Source: Escherichia marmotae
GTDB taxonomy: Bacteria > Pseudomonadota > Gammaproteobacteria > Enterobacterales > Enterobacteriaceae
Reading direction: 5' to 3'
Assembly (NCBI RefSeq): GCF_002900365.1
Contig: NZ_CP025979.1
Span: forward strand, 620,001-684,000
Length of the DNA: 64,000 nt
Position 1 is the first letter of the stretch, and each line of letters starts with the position of its first letter. The notes below the pieces were generated by a model. That model worked only from the letters and a program-made list of their open reading frames with translations. It was not told the DNA's origin and ran no database searches. The translations under genes were made by a program, and so were the position numbers. Below are positions 26,539-35,439 of the stretch, one piece after another.

Positions 26539-27090
26539 ATGGATGCACTCGAACTATTGATCAATCGCCGTAGCGCCTCCCGCCTGGCGGAACCCGCACC
26601 AACAGGTGAGCAACTGCAAAACATCCTGCGTGCGGGGATGCGTGCGCCGGACCATAAGTCCATGCAACCGTGGCATTTTTTTGTGATTGAGGGGGAAGGG
26701 CGCGAACGTTTCAGCGCCGTTCTGGAACAGGGCGCAGTTGCTGCGGGGAGTGATGAGAAAGCGATCGACAAAGCCCGTAATGCGCCGTTCCGCGCGCCAC
26801 TTATCATAACGGTGGTGGCGAAATGCGAAGAAAATCATAAAGTCCCGCGCTGGGAACAGGAAATGTCTGCCGGTTGCGCGGTCATGGCAATGCAAATGGC
26901 TGCGGTTGCCCAGGGCTTTGGCGGGATCTGGCGTAGTGGGGCGTTAACCGAAAGCCCGGTGGTACGTGATGCATTCGGTTGTCGGGATCAGGATAAAATC
27001 GTCGGGTTTCTCTACCTCGGCACACCGCAGTTGAAAGCGTCAACGTCAATTAACGTTCCGGACCCGACACCGTTTGTGACTTATTTCTGA
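26539..27090 (+). CDS. ydjA: YdjA, minimal NAD(P)H nitroreductase
   Basis: 183 residues, among the smallest FMN nitroreductases. RSASRLAEPAP near the N-terminus and APDHKSMQPWHF bind FMN phosphate; GFGGIWRSGALTES is the conserved C-terminal block. It reduces nitroaromatic compounds as a homodimer. ATG at 26539 follows CAGGAGTTAATCAA; the upstream in-frame ATG is unlikely. Divergent from sppA, and 116 bases before selD in the same direction. Some NADH-linked growth phenotypes are known for the E. coli gene. Confidence 0.95.
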   Translation: MDALELLINRRSASRLAEPAPTGEQLQNILRAGMRAPDHKSMQPWHFFVIEGEGRERFSAVLEQGAVAAGSDEKAIDKARNAPFRAPLIITVVAKCEENHKVPRWEQEMSAGCAVMAMQMAAVAQGFGGIWRSGALTESPVVRDAFGCRDQDKIVGFLYLGTPQLKASTSINVPDPTPFVTYF

Positions 27091-27206
27091 TAATTGCGGT
27101 GAAACTGAGTGGATTGTGAGCAAAGACGCAGGAATTCAGACACTCTCACTTATCACTTCACGGAATGAGGGTTACCATACCCGGATTGCATTGACAGGAG
27201 ATGTCC

Positions 27207-28250
27207 ATGAGCGAGAACTCGATTCGTTTGACCCAATACAGCCACGGAGCTGGTTGCGGCTGTAAAATTTCCCCAAAAGTGTTGGAAACCATCCTGCACA
27301 GTGAGCAGGCGAAGTTTGTTGATCCGAATTTGCTTGTGGGTAACGAAACCCGCGACGACGCGGCGGTGTACGATCTGGGCAATGGCACCAGCGTCATCAG
27401 CACCACCGACTTCTTTATGCCGATTGTTGATAATCCTTTCGATTTTGGTCGCATTGCGGCGACTAACGCCATCAGCGATATTTTTGCGATGGGCGGCAAA
27501 CCGATTATGGCAATTGCGATCCTCGGCTGGCCGATTAACAAACTGTCCCCGGAAATTGCCCGTGAAGTGACCGAAGGTGGCCGTTATGCATGCCGTCAGG
27601 CGGGTATCGCGCTGGCCGGTGGTCACTCCATCGACGCGCCGGAACCGATTTTTGGTCTGGCGGTGACGGGGATCGTACCGACTGAACGGGTGAAGAAAAA
27701 CAGTACCGCACAAGCGGGATGTAAACTGTTCCTGACGAAACCGCTGGGGATTGGTGTTCTTACCACTGCCGAGAAAAAATCACTGCTGAAACCGGAACAT
27801 CAGGGACTGGCGACGGAAGTGATGTGTCGGATGAATATCGCGGGAGCGTCCTTTGCCAACATTGAAGGCGTAAAAGCGATGACCGACGTTACCGGTTTTG
27901 GTCTGCTGGGCCATTTAAGCGAAATGTGCCAGGGCGCAGGCGTGCAGGCGCGCATTGACTATGAAGCAATCCCGAAACTGCCGGGCGTGGAAGAGTACAT
28001 TAAGCTGGGCGCTGTGCCGGGGGGCACCGAACGCAACTTTGCCAGCTACGGTCATCTGATGGGTGAAATGCCACGCGAAGTGCGCGATCTGCTGTGCGAT
28101 CCGCAAACCTCCGGCGGCCTGCTACTGGCGGTTATGCCAGAGGCAGAAAACGAAGTTAAAGCAACCGCAGCCGAATTTGGTATCGAACTGACAGCGATTG
28201 GCGAACTGGTGCCTGCGCGCGGTGGTCGTGCCATGGTTGAGATCCGTTAA
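27207..28250 (+). CDS. selD: Selenophosphate synthase SelD
   Basis: 347 residues. Makes selenophosphate from selenide and ATP, the Se donor for selenocysteine and 2-selenouridine. Catalytic C17 and K20 lie in GAGCGCKISP; the PurM-like ATP site has DDAAVYDLG and TTDFFMPIVDNPFDFGR. ATG at 27207 has CAGGAGATGTCC upstream; the ATG six bases earlier sits too close to the RBS. It is followed four bases after its stop by topB, an operon pair conserved in E. coli. Confidence 0.98.
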   Translation: MSENSIRLTQYSHGAGCGCKISPKVLETILHSEQAKFVDPNLLVGNETRDDAAVYDLGNGTSVISTTDFFMPIVDNPFDFGRIAATNAISDIFAMGGKPIMAIAILGWPINKLSPEIAREVTEGGRYACRQAGIALAGGHSIDAPEPIFGLAVTGIVPTERVKKNSTAQAGCKLFLTKPLGIGVLTTAEKKSLLKPEHQGLATEVMCRMNIAGASFANIEGVKAMTDVTGFGLLGHLSEMCQGAGVQARIDYEAIPKLPGVEEYIKLGAVPGGTERNFASYGHLMGEMPREVRDLLCDPQTSGGLLLAVMPEAENEVKATAAEFGIELTAIGELVPARGGRAMVEIR

Positions 28251-28254
28251 TTCA

Positions 28255-30210
28255 ATGCGGTTATTTATTGCCGAAAAACCGAGTCTGGCGCGCGCTATTG
28301 CTGATGTCCTGCCCAAACCGCACCGTAAAGGCGATGGCTTTATCGAATGCGGCAATGGTCAGGTGGTGACCTGGTGTATCGGTCACCTGCTTGAGCAGGC
28401 GCAGCCAGATGTCTACGACAGCCGCTATGCGCGCTGGAATCTGGCAGATCTGCCGATTGTCCCGGAAAAGTGGCAATTGCAACCGCGGCCTTCCGTGACC
28501 AAACAACTTAACGTCATCAAACGCTTTCTGCACGAAGCCAGCGAAATCGTTCATGCCGGAGACCCGGATCGTGAAGGGCAATTGCTGGTGGATGAAGTGC
28601 TGGATTACCTGCAACTTGCGCCGGAAAAGCGCCAGCAAGTTCAGCGTTGTTTAATCAACGACCTGAACCCGCAGGCGGTTGAGCGGGCGATCGATCGTCT
28701 TCGTTCCAACAGTGAGTTTGTACCGTTGTGCGTTTCTGCGCTGGCGCGAGCGCGTGCCGACTGGTTGTACGGCATTAATATGACCCGCGCATATACCATT
28801 CTGGGGCGTAATGCTGGCTACCAGGGGGTACTTTCCGTTGGGCGCGTGCAGACGCCAGTGCTTGGGCTGGTGGTGCGTCGCGACGAAGAGATTGAAAACT
28901 TCGTCGCGAAAGATTTCTTTGAAGTCAAGGCGCATATCGTGACGCCTGCCGATGAGCGGTTTACCGCCATCTGGCAACCGAGCGAAGCGTGTGAGCCGTA
29001 CCAGGATGAAGAGGGGCGTTTGTTGCATCGTCCGCTGGCGGAGCATGTCGTTAACCGCATCAGCGGCCAACCGGCGATTGTCACCAGTTATAACGATAAA
29101 CGGGAATCAGAATCCGCGCCGCTGCCATTTTCGCTTTCGACGTTACAGATTGAAGCGGCAAAACGTTTTGGCCTGAGTGCGCAGAACGTGCTTGATATCT
29201 GTCAGAAATTGTACGAAACGCACAAGCTGATTACCTATCCACGTTCCGATTGTCGTTATTTGCCGGAGGAACATTTTGCCGGACGCCATGCGGTGATGAA
29301 TGCCATCAGTGTCCATGCGCCGAGTCTTCTGCCGCAGCCCGTGGTTGATCCAGATTTACGCAACCGCTGCTGGGATGACAAAAAGGTGGATGCCCACCAC
29401 GCCATCATCCCGACCGCGCGGAGTTCGGCTATCAACCTGACGGAGAACGAAGCGAAGGTTTATAGTCTGATTGCTCGTCAGTATCTGATGCAATTCTGCC
29501 CGGACGCGGTGTTCCGCAAGTGTGTGATCGAACTGGACATAGCAAAAGGCAAATTTGTTGCAAAAGCACGTTTTCTTGCCGAAGCGGGCTGGCGCACGCT
29601 GTTAGGCAGCAAAGAGCGTGACGAAGAAAACGACGGCACGCCACTTCCTGTGGTGGCAAAAGACGATGAGTTGCTGTGCGAGAAGGGCGAAGTGGTAGAG
29701 CGGCAAACCCAGCCGCCGCGCCATTTCACCGATGCAACACTGCTTTCGGCAATGACCGGGATTGCGCGCTTTGTACAGGACAAAGATCTGAAGAAGATCC
29801 TTCGTGCGACCGATGGTCTGGGCACAGAAGCGACCCGCGCGGGGATTATTGAACTGCTGTTCAAGCGCGGCTTCCTGACCAAAAAAGGGCGCTACATCCA
29901 CTCTACTGATGCCGGAAAAGCGTTATTCCATTCGCTGCCAGAAATGGCGACGCGACCGGACATGACAGCGCACTGGGAATCGGTGCTGACGCAAATCAGC
30001 GAAAAACAGTGCCGCTACCAGGACTTTATGCAGCCGCTGGTGGGGACGCTGTACCAACTGATTGATCAGGCTAAGCGCACGCCGGTGTGGCAGTTTCGCG
30101 GCATAGTGGCTCCGGGCAGCGGCGAAGAGAAGAAAAAGGCTTCACCACGCAAGCGAACGCCGAAAAAAAGCCCACCATCGGAAGATGCGGGCAGTGGAGC
30201 GATAACATAA
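28255..30210 (+). CDS. topB: DNA topoisomerase III
   Basis: 651 residues. Type IA topoisomerase for decatenation, working with RecQ. TOPRIM domain MRLFIAEKPSLARAIADVL and HAGDPDREGQ (acidic metal site), nucleophilic Tyr328 in LITYPRSDCRY, and VDAHHAIIPT. The C-terminal tail is Lys/Arg-rich (KKKASPRKRTPKKS), a DNA-binding extension that differs from K-12 by about two residues. It starts four bases after selD and is probably translated from the same mRNA. K-12 ynjI would be next but is absent. Confidence 0.98.
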   Translation: MRLFIAEKPSLARAIADVLPKPHRKGDGFIECGNGQVVTWCIGHLLEQAQPDVYDSRYARWNLADLPIVPEKWQLQPRPSVTKQLNVIKRFLHEASEIVHAGDPDREGQLLVDEVLDYLQLAPEKRQQVQRCLINDLNPQAVERAIDRLRSNSEFVPLCVSALARARADWLYGINMTRAYTILGRNAGYQGVLSVGRVQTPVLGLVVRRDEEIENFVAKDFFEVKAHIVTPADERFTAIWQPSEACEPYQDEEGRLLHRPLAEHVVNRISGQPAIVTSYNDKRESESAPLPFSLSTLQIEAAKRFGLSAQNVLDICQKLYETHKLITYPRSDCRYLPEEHFAGRHAVMNAISVHAPSLLPQPVVDPDLRNRCWDDKKVDAHHAIIPTARSSAINLTENEAKVYSLIARQYLMQFCPDAVFRKCVIELDIAKGKFVAKARFLAEAGWRTLLGSKERDEENDGTPLPVVAKDDELLCEKGEVVERQTQPPRHFTDATLLSAMTGIARFVQDKDLKKILRATDGLGTEATRAGIIELLFKRGFLTKKGRYIHSTDAGKALFHSLPEMATRPDMTAHWESVLTQISEKQCRYQDFMQPLVGTLYQLIDQAKRTPVWQFRGIVAPGSGEEKKKASPRKRTPKKSPPSEDAGSGAIT

Positions 30211-30260
30211 AGGCGTGATGCTGAAGATTTTCAGGGTGTTTACGTCGCACTCGGACAAAT

Positions 30261-30361
30261 GCCTGATGCGACGCTTGCGCGTCTTATCAGGCCTACAGAG
30301 CTGTTCTCTGATTCAGAGGGGTTTCGTAGGCCGGATAAGGCGTTCACGCCGCATCCGGCAC
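30261..30361. repeat. BIME (two REPs) between topB and gdhA
   Basis: GCCTGATGCGACGC...TATCAGGCCTAC (30261-30296) and GTAGGCCGGATAAGGCG...CGCATCCGGCA (30326-30360) form a paired REP unit in opposite orientation, between two convergent genes. This spot replaces ynjI of K-12. Confidence 0.8.
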
Positions 30362-30375
30362 AAACGCCTGATGAC

Positions 30376-31719
30376 TTAAATCACCCCTTGCGCCAGCATC
30401 GCATCGGCAACCTTCACAAAACCAGCAATATTCGCGCCCTGCACGTAGTTAGTTTGCTCACCTTCACCACCATGTTCAACACAGGCATGGTGGATATCCA
30501 GCATAATGTGGTGTAAACGCGCATCAACTTTTTCGGCTTTCCAGCCCAGACGCGCAGCGTTTTGCGCCATTTCCAGCCCCGATGTTGCAACGCCACCTGC
30601 ATTAGCCGCTTTACCTGGAGCAAACAGCACGCCTGCCTGCTGGAACAGCTCAGTCGCTTCGATGGTCGTTGGCATATTTGCCCCTTCGGCCACCGCTTTA
30701 ACGCCGTTGGCGATAAGCTGATGTGCAGCGTCAACATCCAGTTCGTTCTGGGTCGCGCACGGCAGGGCGATATCAACCGGCACAGACCACGGTTGTTGGC
30801 CTTCGAGATAGACCAGACCAAATTCTTTGGCGTAATCCGCAACGCGACCATCACGGCTGGATTTGATTTCGATAAGACGCGCCAGTTTCTCTTTGGTAAA
30901 TCCACTTTCATCAACCACGGTGCCGCTGGAGTCTGATGCTGTAACCACGCGAGCGCCAAATTCCATCGCTTTTTCGATAGCGTACTGGGCGACGTTGCCG
31001 GAGCCAGAAACGGAAACACGCATTCCTTCAAAACCCATACCGTGGCGTTTCAGCATCGCCTCAGTGAAATAAACCAGACCGTAACCGGTGGCTTCCGGAC
31101 GAATCAGACTGCCGCCAAAAGAAAGCCCCTTACCGGTGAAGACGCAGGCGGTATTGTTAGACAGTTTTTTCATCATCCCCGCCATAAAGCCGACTTCACG
31201 GCCACCAACGCCGATATCGCCCGCCGGAACGTCGGTATCCGCGCCCAGGTGGCGATACAGTTCAGTCATCAGCGCCTGGCAGAAACGCATCACTTCGCCT
31301 TCGCTTTTCCCTTTCGGATCGAAATCGCTACCACCTTTACCACCGCCCATTGGCAGGGTAGTCAGAGCATTTTTAAAGGTTTGTTCGAAGCCGAGGAATT
31401 TAAGGATGGAGAGGTTTACTGAAGGATGGAAGCGCATACCGCCTTTGTACGGGCCGATGGCGGAGCTGAACTGGACACGCCATGCGCGGTTAACCTGTAC
31501 CTGATTGCGATCGTCAACCCAGACTACGCGAAACTGAATCACGCGCTCCGGTTCAACCAGGCGCTCCAGTAACGACATTTGGCGATATTTTGGATTTTGT
31601 TCAAGAAAAGGCCAGAGTGTGGTCATGACTTCACGAACGGCTTGCGCGAACTCGGTTTGATTCGGGTCGCGCTTTTGGACATGGTTGAGGAATGACTCCA
31701 GAGAATATGTCTGATCCAT
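30376..31719 (-). CDS. gdhA: NADP-specific glutamate dehydrogenase
   Basis: 447 residues, full length hexameric enzyme. Fixes ammonia onto 2-oxoglutarate with NADPH. The GDH signature LPMGGGKGGSDFDPKGKS (about 122-139) contains the catalytic Lys128, and the NADP Rossmann fold begins SVSGSGNVAQYA. ATG at 31719 follows GGGTTTTATATCT, a weak RBS. It converges with topB across a BIME. Nac and nitrogen status are known regulators; no site was mapped. Confidence 0.98.
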   Translation of the reverse strand: MDQTYSLESFLNHVQKRDPNQTEFAQAVREVMTTLWPFLEQNPKYRQMSLLERLVEPERVIQFRVVWVDDRNQVQVNRAWRVQFSSAIGPYKGGMRFHPSVNLSILKFLGFEQTFKNALTTLPMGGGKGGSDFDPKGKSEGEVMRFCQALMTELYRHLGADTDVPAGDIGVGGREVGFMAGMMKKLSNNTACVFTGKGLSFGGSLIRPEATGYGLVYFTEAMLKRHGMGFEGMRVSVSGSGNVAQYAIEKAMEFGARVVTASDSSGTVVDESGFTKEKLARLIEIKSSRDGRVADYAKEFGLVYLEGQQPWSVPVDIALPCATQNELDVDAAHQLIANGVKAVAEGANMPTTIEATELFQQAGVLFAPGKAANAGGVATSGLEMAQNAARLGWKAEKVDARLHHIMLDIHHACVEHGGEGEQTNYVQGANIAGFVKVADAMLAQGVI

Positions 31720-32050
31720 AGATATAAAACCCTTATATATTAATACGATTGTGCTGGTGTTGTTTGTTTTAGATGCTTCTGCAGTTTTCGACTATACCAT
31801 CAAGAATGTGACGGTAAGCAAGAAAAAAATGACGCAGGAAAGCAAATTAATGATCTGCGGGTTTTATAAACGTCACCTAATGTTTGCTGTGACTCTGGTG
31901 CGTTTTATCAGACCTGGAAAACCGTGCGCATTTTCAAGAGTGGTTCGAGGCGGATAAGACGTGCACGTCGCATCCGGCAACCAGACGCTAAAGTTTTTCT
32001 GCCCGGTTACCGTTATCAGTAGCAGAGACAACGAATATAAGGAGTTTCCT
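31720..32050. promoter_or_regulatory. Divergent gdhA / ynjH region
   Basis: 331 bp. It holds the gdhA promoter side (AT-rich, 31720-31870) and the ynjH leader. A REP sits at 31949-31979 (GCGGATAAGACGTG...ATCCGGCA). A 68-codon open frame at 31751 has no RBS or relatives and is not called. Confidence 0.6.
31949..31979. repeat. REP element
   Basis: GCGGATAAGACGTGCACGTC followed by GCATCCGGCA, a canonical REP between gdhA and ynjH. Confidence 0.75.
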
Positions 32051-32323
32051 GTGAGTAGAGCATTATTCGCCGTAACATTGGCATTTCCATTCTTTGCGCT
32101 GGCCAACCCGCAATATCGTCCGGATGTAGAGGTGAATGTGCCGCCGGAGGTGTTTAGTTCTGGCGGACAATCGGTGCAGCCCTGTAACCAGTGCTGCGTT
32201 TATCAGGATCAAAACTATTCGGAGGGGGCAGTGATTAAAGCGGAGGGGATATTGCTGCAATGCCAGCGGGATGACAAAACCATTAGCACCAATCCGCTGG
32301 TCTGGCGGCGCGTAAAGCCATAA
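32051..32323 (+). CDS. ynjH: YnjH, DUF1496 periplasmic protein
   Basis: 90 residues. Signal peptide of about 19 residues (MSRALFAVTLAFPFFALA), then a DUF1496 domain with four Cys (CNQCC...LQC) that may form disulfides or bind metal. The start is GTG at 32051 after ATAAGGAGTTTCC. Its last 41 bases overlap the end of nudG on the opposite strand. Function unknown. Confidence 0.92.
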   Translation: MSRALFAVTLAFPFFALANPQYRPDVEVNVPPEVFSSGGQSVQPCNQCCVYQDQNYSEGAVIKAEGILLQCQRDDKTISTNPLVWRRVKP

Positions 32324-32696
32324 ACGCCTGTAAAAGTGGAATATCAGCAGGGGCCAGCGGATATTGCAAAGCCTCTTCTGGCGAACACCAGACCAGCGCC
32401 TGATGTTCGAGTGCCTGTAACGTACCGTGGAAGTCCGGTACGTGCCAGGCATGAAGATGGATAATCCGGCCAGACACTTCCTTCTGATGGCTGGCAACGT
32501 AAACACCGACAGTAGCTTCGATGCCGAGTTCTTCGCGCAATTCCCGCACCAGCGCCTGCGGCTGGCTTTCATCCGGCTCGACTTTGCCACCTGCAAACTC
32601 CCATAACCCCGCCTGATCGCTATGAGCGGGGCGCTGTGCGAGTAAAATTTTGCTATCCCGTTCGATAATGGCGGCAACAACATCAATCATTTTCAT
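32283..32696 (-). CDS. nudG: CTP pyrophosphohydrolase NudG (Nudix)
   Basis: 137 residues. Hydrolyses CTP, dCTP and 5-methyl-dCTP and damaged pyrimidines to the monophosphate. The Nudix box is GKVEPDESQPQALVRELREELGI with the REL.EE core intact, and residues 1-20 give the strand MKMIDVVAAIIERDSKILLAQRP. It ends in WC, about two residues past the K-12 protein, because of the overlap with convergent ynjH. ATG at 32696 has only a weak RBS. Confidence 0.95.
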   Translation of the reverse strand: MKMIDVVAAIIERDSKILLAQRPAHSDQAGLWEFAGGKVEPDESQPQALVRELREELGIEATVGVYVASHQKEVSGRIIHLHAWHVPDFHGTLQALEHQALVWCSPEEALQYPLAPADIPLLQAFMALRAARPADWC

Positions 32697-32782
32697 AAAT
32701 TACCCACAGGCAGATAAGCGAAAAATGCCATAATATCCGCAGTGTTGCCCGAGCTGAAGGGCTTTATATTTAAGGAGTGCCC

Positions 32783-33403
32783 GTGTTAGACCGCCATCTT
32801 CACCCCCGGATTAAACCTTTGCTGCATCAATGCGTGCAGGTGCTTGATAAACCCGGCATCACGCCAGATGGTTTAACGTTAGTCGGGTTTGCTGTTGGTG
32901 TGCTGGCACTGCCGTTTCTGGCGTTGGGCTGGTATCTGCCTGCGCTGATCGCCATTTTGCTGAACAGATTACTTGATGGTCTGGATGGCGCGCTGGCGCG
33001 GCGTAGAGGATTAACTGACGCAGGCAGTTTTCTTGATATTTCTCTCGATTTTCTCTTTTATGCGCTGGTGCCGTTTGGCTTTATGCTCGCGGCACCAGAA
33101 CAAAATGCGCTGGCGGGCGGCTGGCTGCTGTTTGCGTTTATCGGCACGGGCAGCAGTTTTCTTGCTTTTGCTGCGCTGGCGGCGAAGCATCAGATCGATA
33201 ACCCCGGTTATGCGCATAAATCGTTTTACTATCTGGGGGGATTAACTGAAGGCAGCGAGACGATTTTGCTGTTTGTTCTGAGTTGCCTCTTTCCAGCGTA
33301 TTTCCCGTGGTTTGCGTGGATATTTGGCGCGCTGTGCTGGATGACGACATTTACACGGGTGTGGAGTGGGTATCTGACGCTGAAGGGGCTTCAGCGTCAG
33401 TAA
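32783..33403 (+). CDS. ynjF: YnjF, CDP-alcohol phosphatidyltransferase-like membrane protein
   Basis: 206 residues with about five transmembrane helices. The full CDP-alcohol phosphotransferase motif is visible: DGLDGALARRRGLTDAGSFLDISLD, i.e. DxxDGxxARx8GxxxDxxxD. Such enzymes move a phospho-alcohol onto a lipid or sugar; the YnjF substrate is unknown. The start is GTG at 32783 after AAGGAGTGCCC; an upstream GTG overlaps the RBS. It converges with ynjE. Confidence 0.93.
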   Translation: MLDRHLHPRIKPLLHQCVQVLDKPGITPDGLTLVGFAVGVLALPFLALGWYLPALIAILLNRLLDGLDGALARRRGLTDAGSFLDISLDFLFYALVPFGFMLAAPEQNALAGGWLLFAFIGTGSSFLAFAALAAKHQIDNPGYAHKSFYYLGGLTEGSETILLFVLSCLFPAYFPWFAWIFGALCWMTTFTRVWSGYLTLKGLQRQ

Positions 33404-33411
33404 TTGCAGTG

Positions 33412-34719
33412 TTATTTGCTACTGTCCGGGCCGCGTTCACCGGTTGCTACCGGGTTTTTCGGATCGCTGCTCCATTCGTACCAACCACCGTCGTAAACAG
33501 AGACATTATTCCAGCCCATTGCCCGCGCATACATAAAGGTTTCTGATGCGCGCCAGCCGGTGCCGCAGTAGAACGAGACTTGTTGATCCGGCAGGATGTT
33601 CCATTCTTTCCACATCGCTGTGATGTCATCCGCAGTACGCATAGTGCCGTCTGGGTTATGGAAATCTTCCATATGCGTTGAGTCGCTGCCCGCATGACCC
33701 CAACGTGCGCCAGGGATATCACCTTTTGGCTTGATGTAGTCATAGCCGCTGGTGGTGCCGATAAATTCAGCCCATGAACGAATGCTGACCAGTGACGCAT
33801 CCTGGCGATGCAGCAGACCGCGCGCCTGTTCCATATCGAGCATCAGTTGCGGTTGCGCCGGGATCTTCACGCCGAAGTCAGGTTCGGGTTTCACTGTCGG
33901 TGGCGTACCGCGTTCAACGGGCAGACCCGCATCAGACCAGGTTTGCCAACCACCGTCCAGCAAGCGCACATCTTTCACGCCAGCGTAGAGCATAATCTGC
34001 GCCACGCGCGCGGCGGCGTAAACGTCACGCCCGTACAGAATTACTGTGGTGTCATGACGAATGCCATGTTTTGCCAGCATTGCTTTAAGTTGTTCGTCAG
34101 AGACTTTATTCCACAGTGGTTCGCTTTCCACTTCGTTGGTGTCAATGTAATCGGCACCAGGAATATGGCTGAGGAGGTAAAGTTTCGGAGCGCCCCATGC
34201 TGCTTCGAGCACTTTCCAGTCACCCGCAGGTTTCGCCGTAACTTCTTTGCCTTGTTGCAGGTCATGCAGCCATTGCGGGTAAACCAGTTGCTCAAAGTGC
34301 GGCAATTTTTGCAGACGGGAAGGTTCGCTTAGCGCGCCACTCAAGATGGAGATATGCGTAAAGCCTGCTTTTTGCAGACGCGTTTTAACGGCTTCGACGT
34401 CTTTGTCATTACCGTATAACGCCACCGGCGCATCGGCTTTCAGGTTATGTTGCGTAATCCACGCGTTGAGCTGTTCAGTGCTCATTTTGTCGAGCCAGCT
34501 TGCAGAAAGGTTTAAGGCGGCAGGTTCATGGCCGGAAGGGCCATTTAAGGTTTGTGGCCAGCCGTTATAAAACGCGCTGGGGCGGGTATCTATTGCTGCG
34601 CCATTTTGTTGTTGAAGCTGGTCAAGTGTAAGAGGCTTCGCCAGTTCAGCGGCCCACGAAGAAGCGCAAGCCAGCCCTAAAGCCATTGCCAGCGCGGTCA
34701 TTTGAGAAACACGTTTCAT
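33412..34719 (-). CDS. ynjE: YnjE, three-domain rhodanese / MoaD sulfurtransferase
   Basis: 435 residues with a 23-residue signal-like leader ending SSWAAE and three rhodanese domains. Only the last has the active Cys, in FYCGTGWRASE (about residue 385). It transfers sulfur, and with IscS/MoaD supports molybdopterin synthesis in E. coli. ATG at 34719 begins MKRVSQMTALAMALG; a start five codons upstream is possible. It is the last gene of the ydjX-to-ynjE group and 66 bases after ynjD. The leader suggests export, in conflict with a cytosolic MoaD role. Confidence 0.94.
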   Translation of the reverse strand: MKRVSQMTALAMALGLACASSWAAELAKPLTLDQLQQQNGAAIDTRPSAFYNGWPQTLNGPSGHEPAALNLSASWLDKMSTEQLNAWITQHNLKADAPVALYGNDKDVEAVKTRLQKAGFTHISILSGALSEPSRLQKLPHFEQLVYPQWLHDLQQGKEVTAKPAGDWKVLEAAWGAPKLYLLSHIPGADYIDTNEVESEPLWNKVSDEQLKAMLAKHGIRHDTTVILYGRDVYAAARVAQIMLYAGVKDVRLLDGGWQTWSDAGLPVERGTPPTVKPEPDFGVKIPAQPQLMLDMEQARGLLHRQDASLVSIRSWAEFIGTTSGYDYIKPKGDIPGARWGHAGSDSTHMEDFHNPDGTMRTADDITAMWKEWNILPDQQVSFYCGTGWRASETFMYARAMGWNNVSVYDGGWYEWSSDPKNPVATGERGPDSSK

Positions 34720-34785
34720 CGAAAATCCCGACATTGTAGTTTTGAGTGCGCCATTCTGAACTGACGCATCGGGAAAAACTTTGCG

Positions 34786-35439
34786 TTATCGCAGTTTGTT
34801 GTAATTTTCTGACCACTGAGCCATATCCAGAACGGGACTATTGGCAGGAACATCCTGAAAATCGTGGGTGACTTGAACGACGGGGATCGCCAGTTCGCGG
34901 ACTTCATTGAATACCCACTGACGAAAATTATCGCGCAGAGCTACGTCAAGACGGCTGAACGGTTCATCAAGCAATAATGCCTTTGGCTGGGCGAGAAGGG
35001 CGCGCAGCAGAGCCACCCGCGCACGTTGGCCACCAGACAGCGTGGCCGGGTCCTGATGGAAAGTTCCGCCAATTCCCGCACGCTCAAGCGCATCATCCAC
35101 TGCATTGCGTCTTGCGTCACCTTTGAGCGTTGACGGTAGTGCCAGTAGTAAATTTTGTCCAACGCTGAACTGATCAAACAACAGCGCATCCTGGAAAAGA
35201 ATACCAATCTGACGCCGGGCGGTGGGCAGGGTGTCGAGGCGTTGCTCATTGAGCCATAGCTCACCGGTGCAAGAAAATTGTCCCGCCAGTGCGCCAATCA
35301 TCCAGGAAAACAGCGTAGATTTTCCGCAGCCAGACGGGCCCATTAACGTGACAACGTCACCTTTATTGACTGTGAAATTAACGTTTTCCAGTAAGCAGGT
35401 TTCAGGCAAACGTAGCGAAATATCTTTTACGCAGAGCAT
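34786..35439 (-). CDS. ynjD: YnjD, ABC transporter ATP-binding subunit
   Basis: 217 residues. Walker A GPSGCGKST, signature LSGGQRARVALLRALLAQP, Walker B ALLLDEPFSRLD and switch His in VTHD are all intact. It energises the YnjBCD importer. ATG at 35439 overlaps the ynjC stop by one base, so the two are translationally coupled. Substrate unknown; the family clusters with thiamine/phosphonate or iron-type importers. Confidence 0.95.
   Translation of the reverse strand: MLCVKDISLRLPETCLLENVNFTVNKGDVVTLMGPSGCGKSTLFSWMIGALAGQFSCTGELWLNEQRLDTLPTARRQIGILFQDALLFDQFSVGQNLLLALPSTLKGDARRNAVDDALERAGIGGTFHQDPATLSGGQRARVALLRALLAQPKALLLDEPFSRLDVALRDNFRQWVFNEVRELAIPVVQVTHDFQDVPANSPVLDMAQWSENYNKLR

Noticed and set aside
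27153..27713. 186-codon frame antisense to selD
   Set aside because: Overlaps the selD start; no independent support.
30261..30361. Repeated palindromes as a CRISPR-like array
   Set aside because: They are REP/BIME units with no equal-length spacers, cas genes or direct repeat periodicity.
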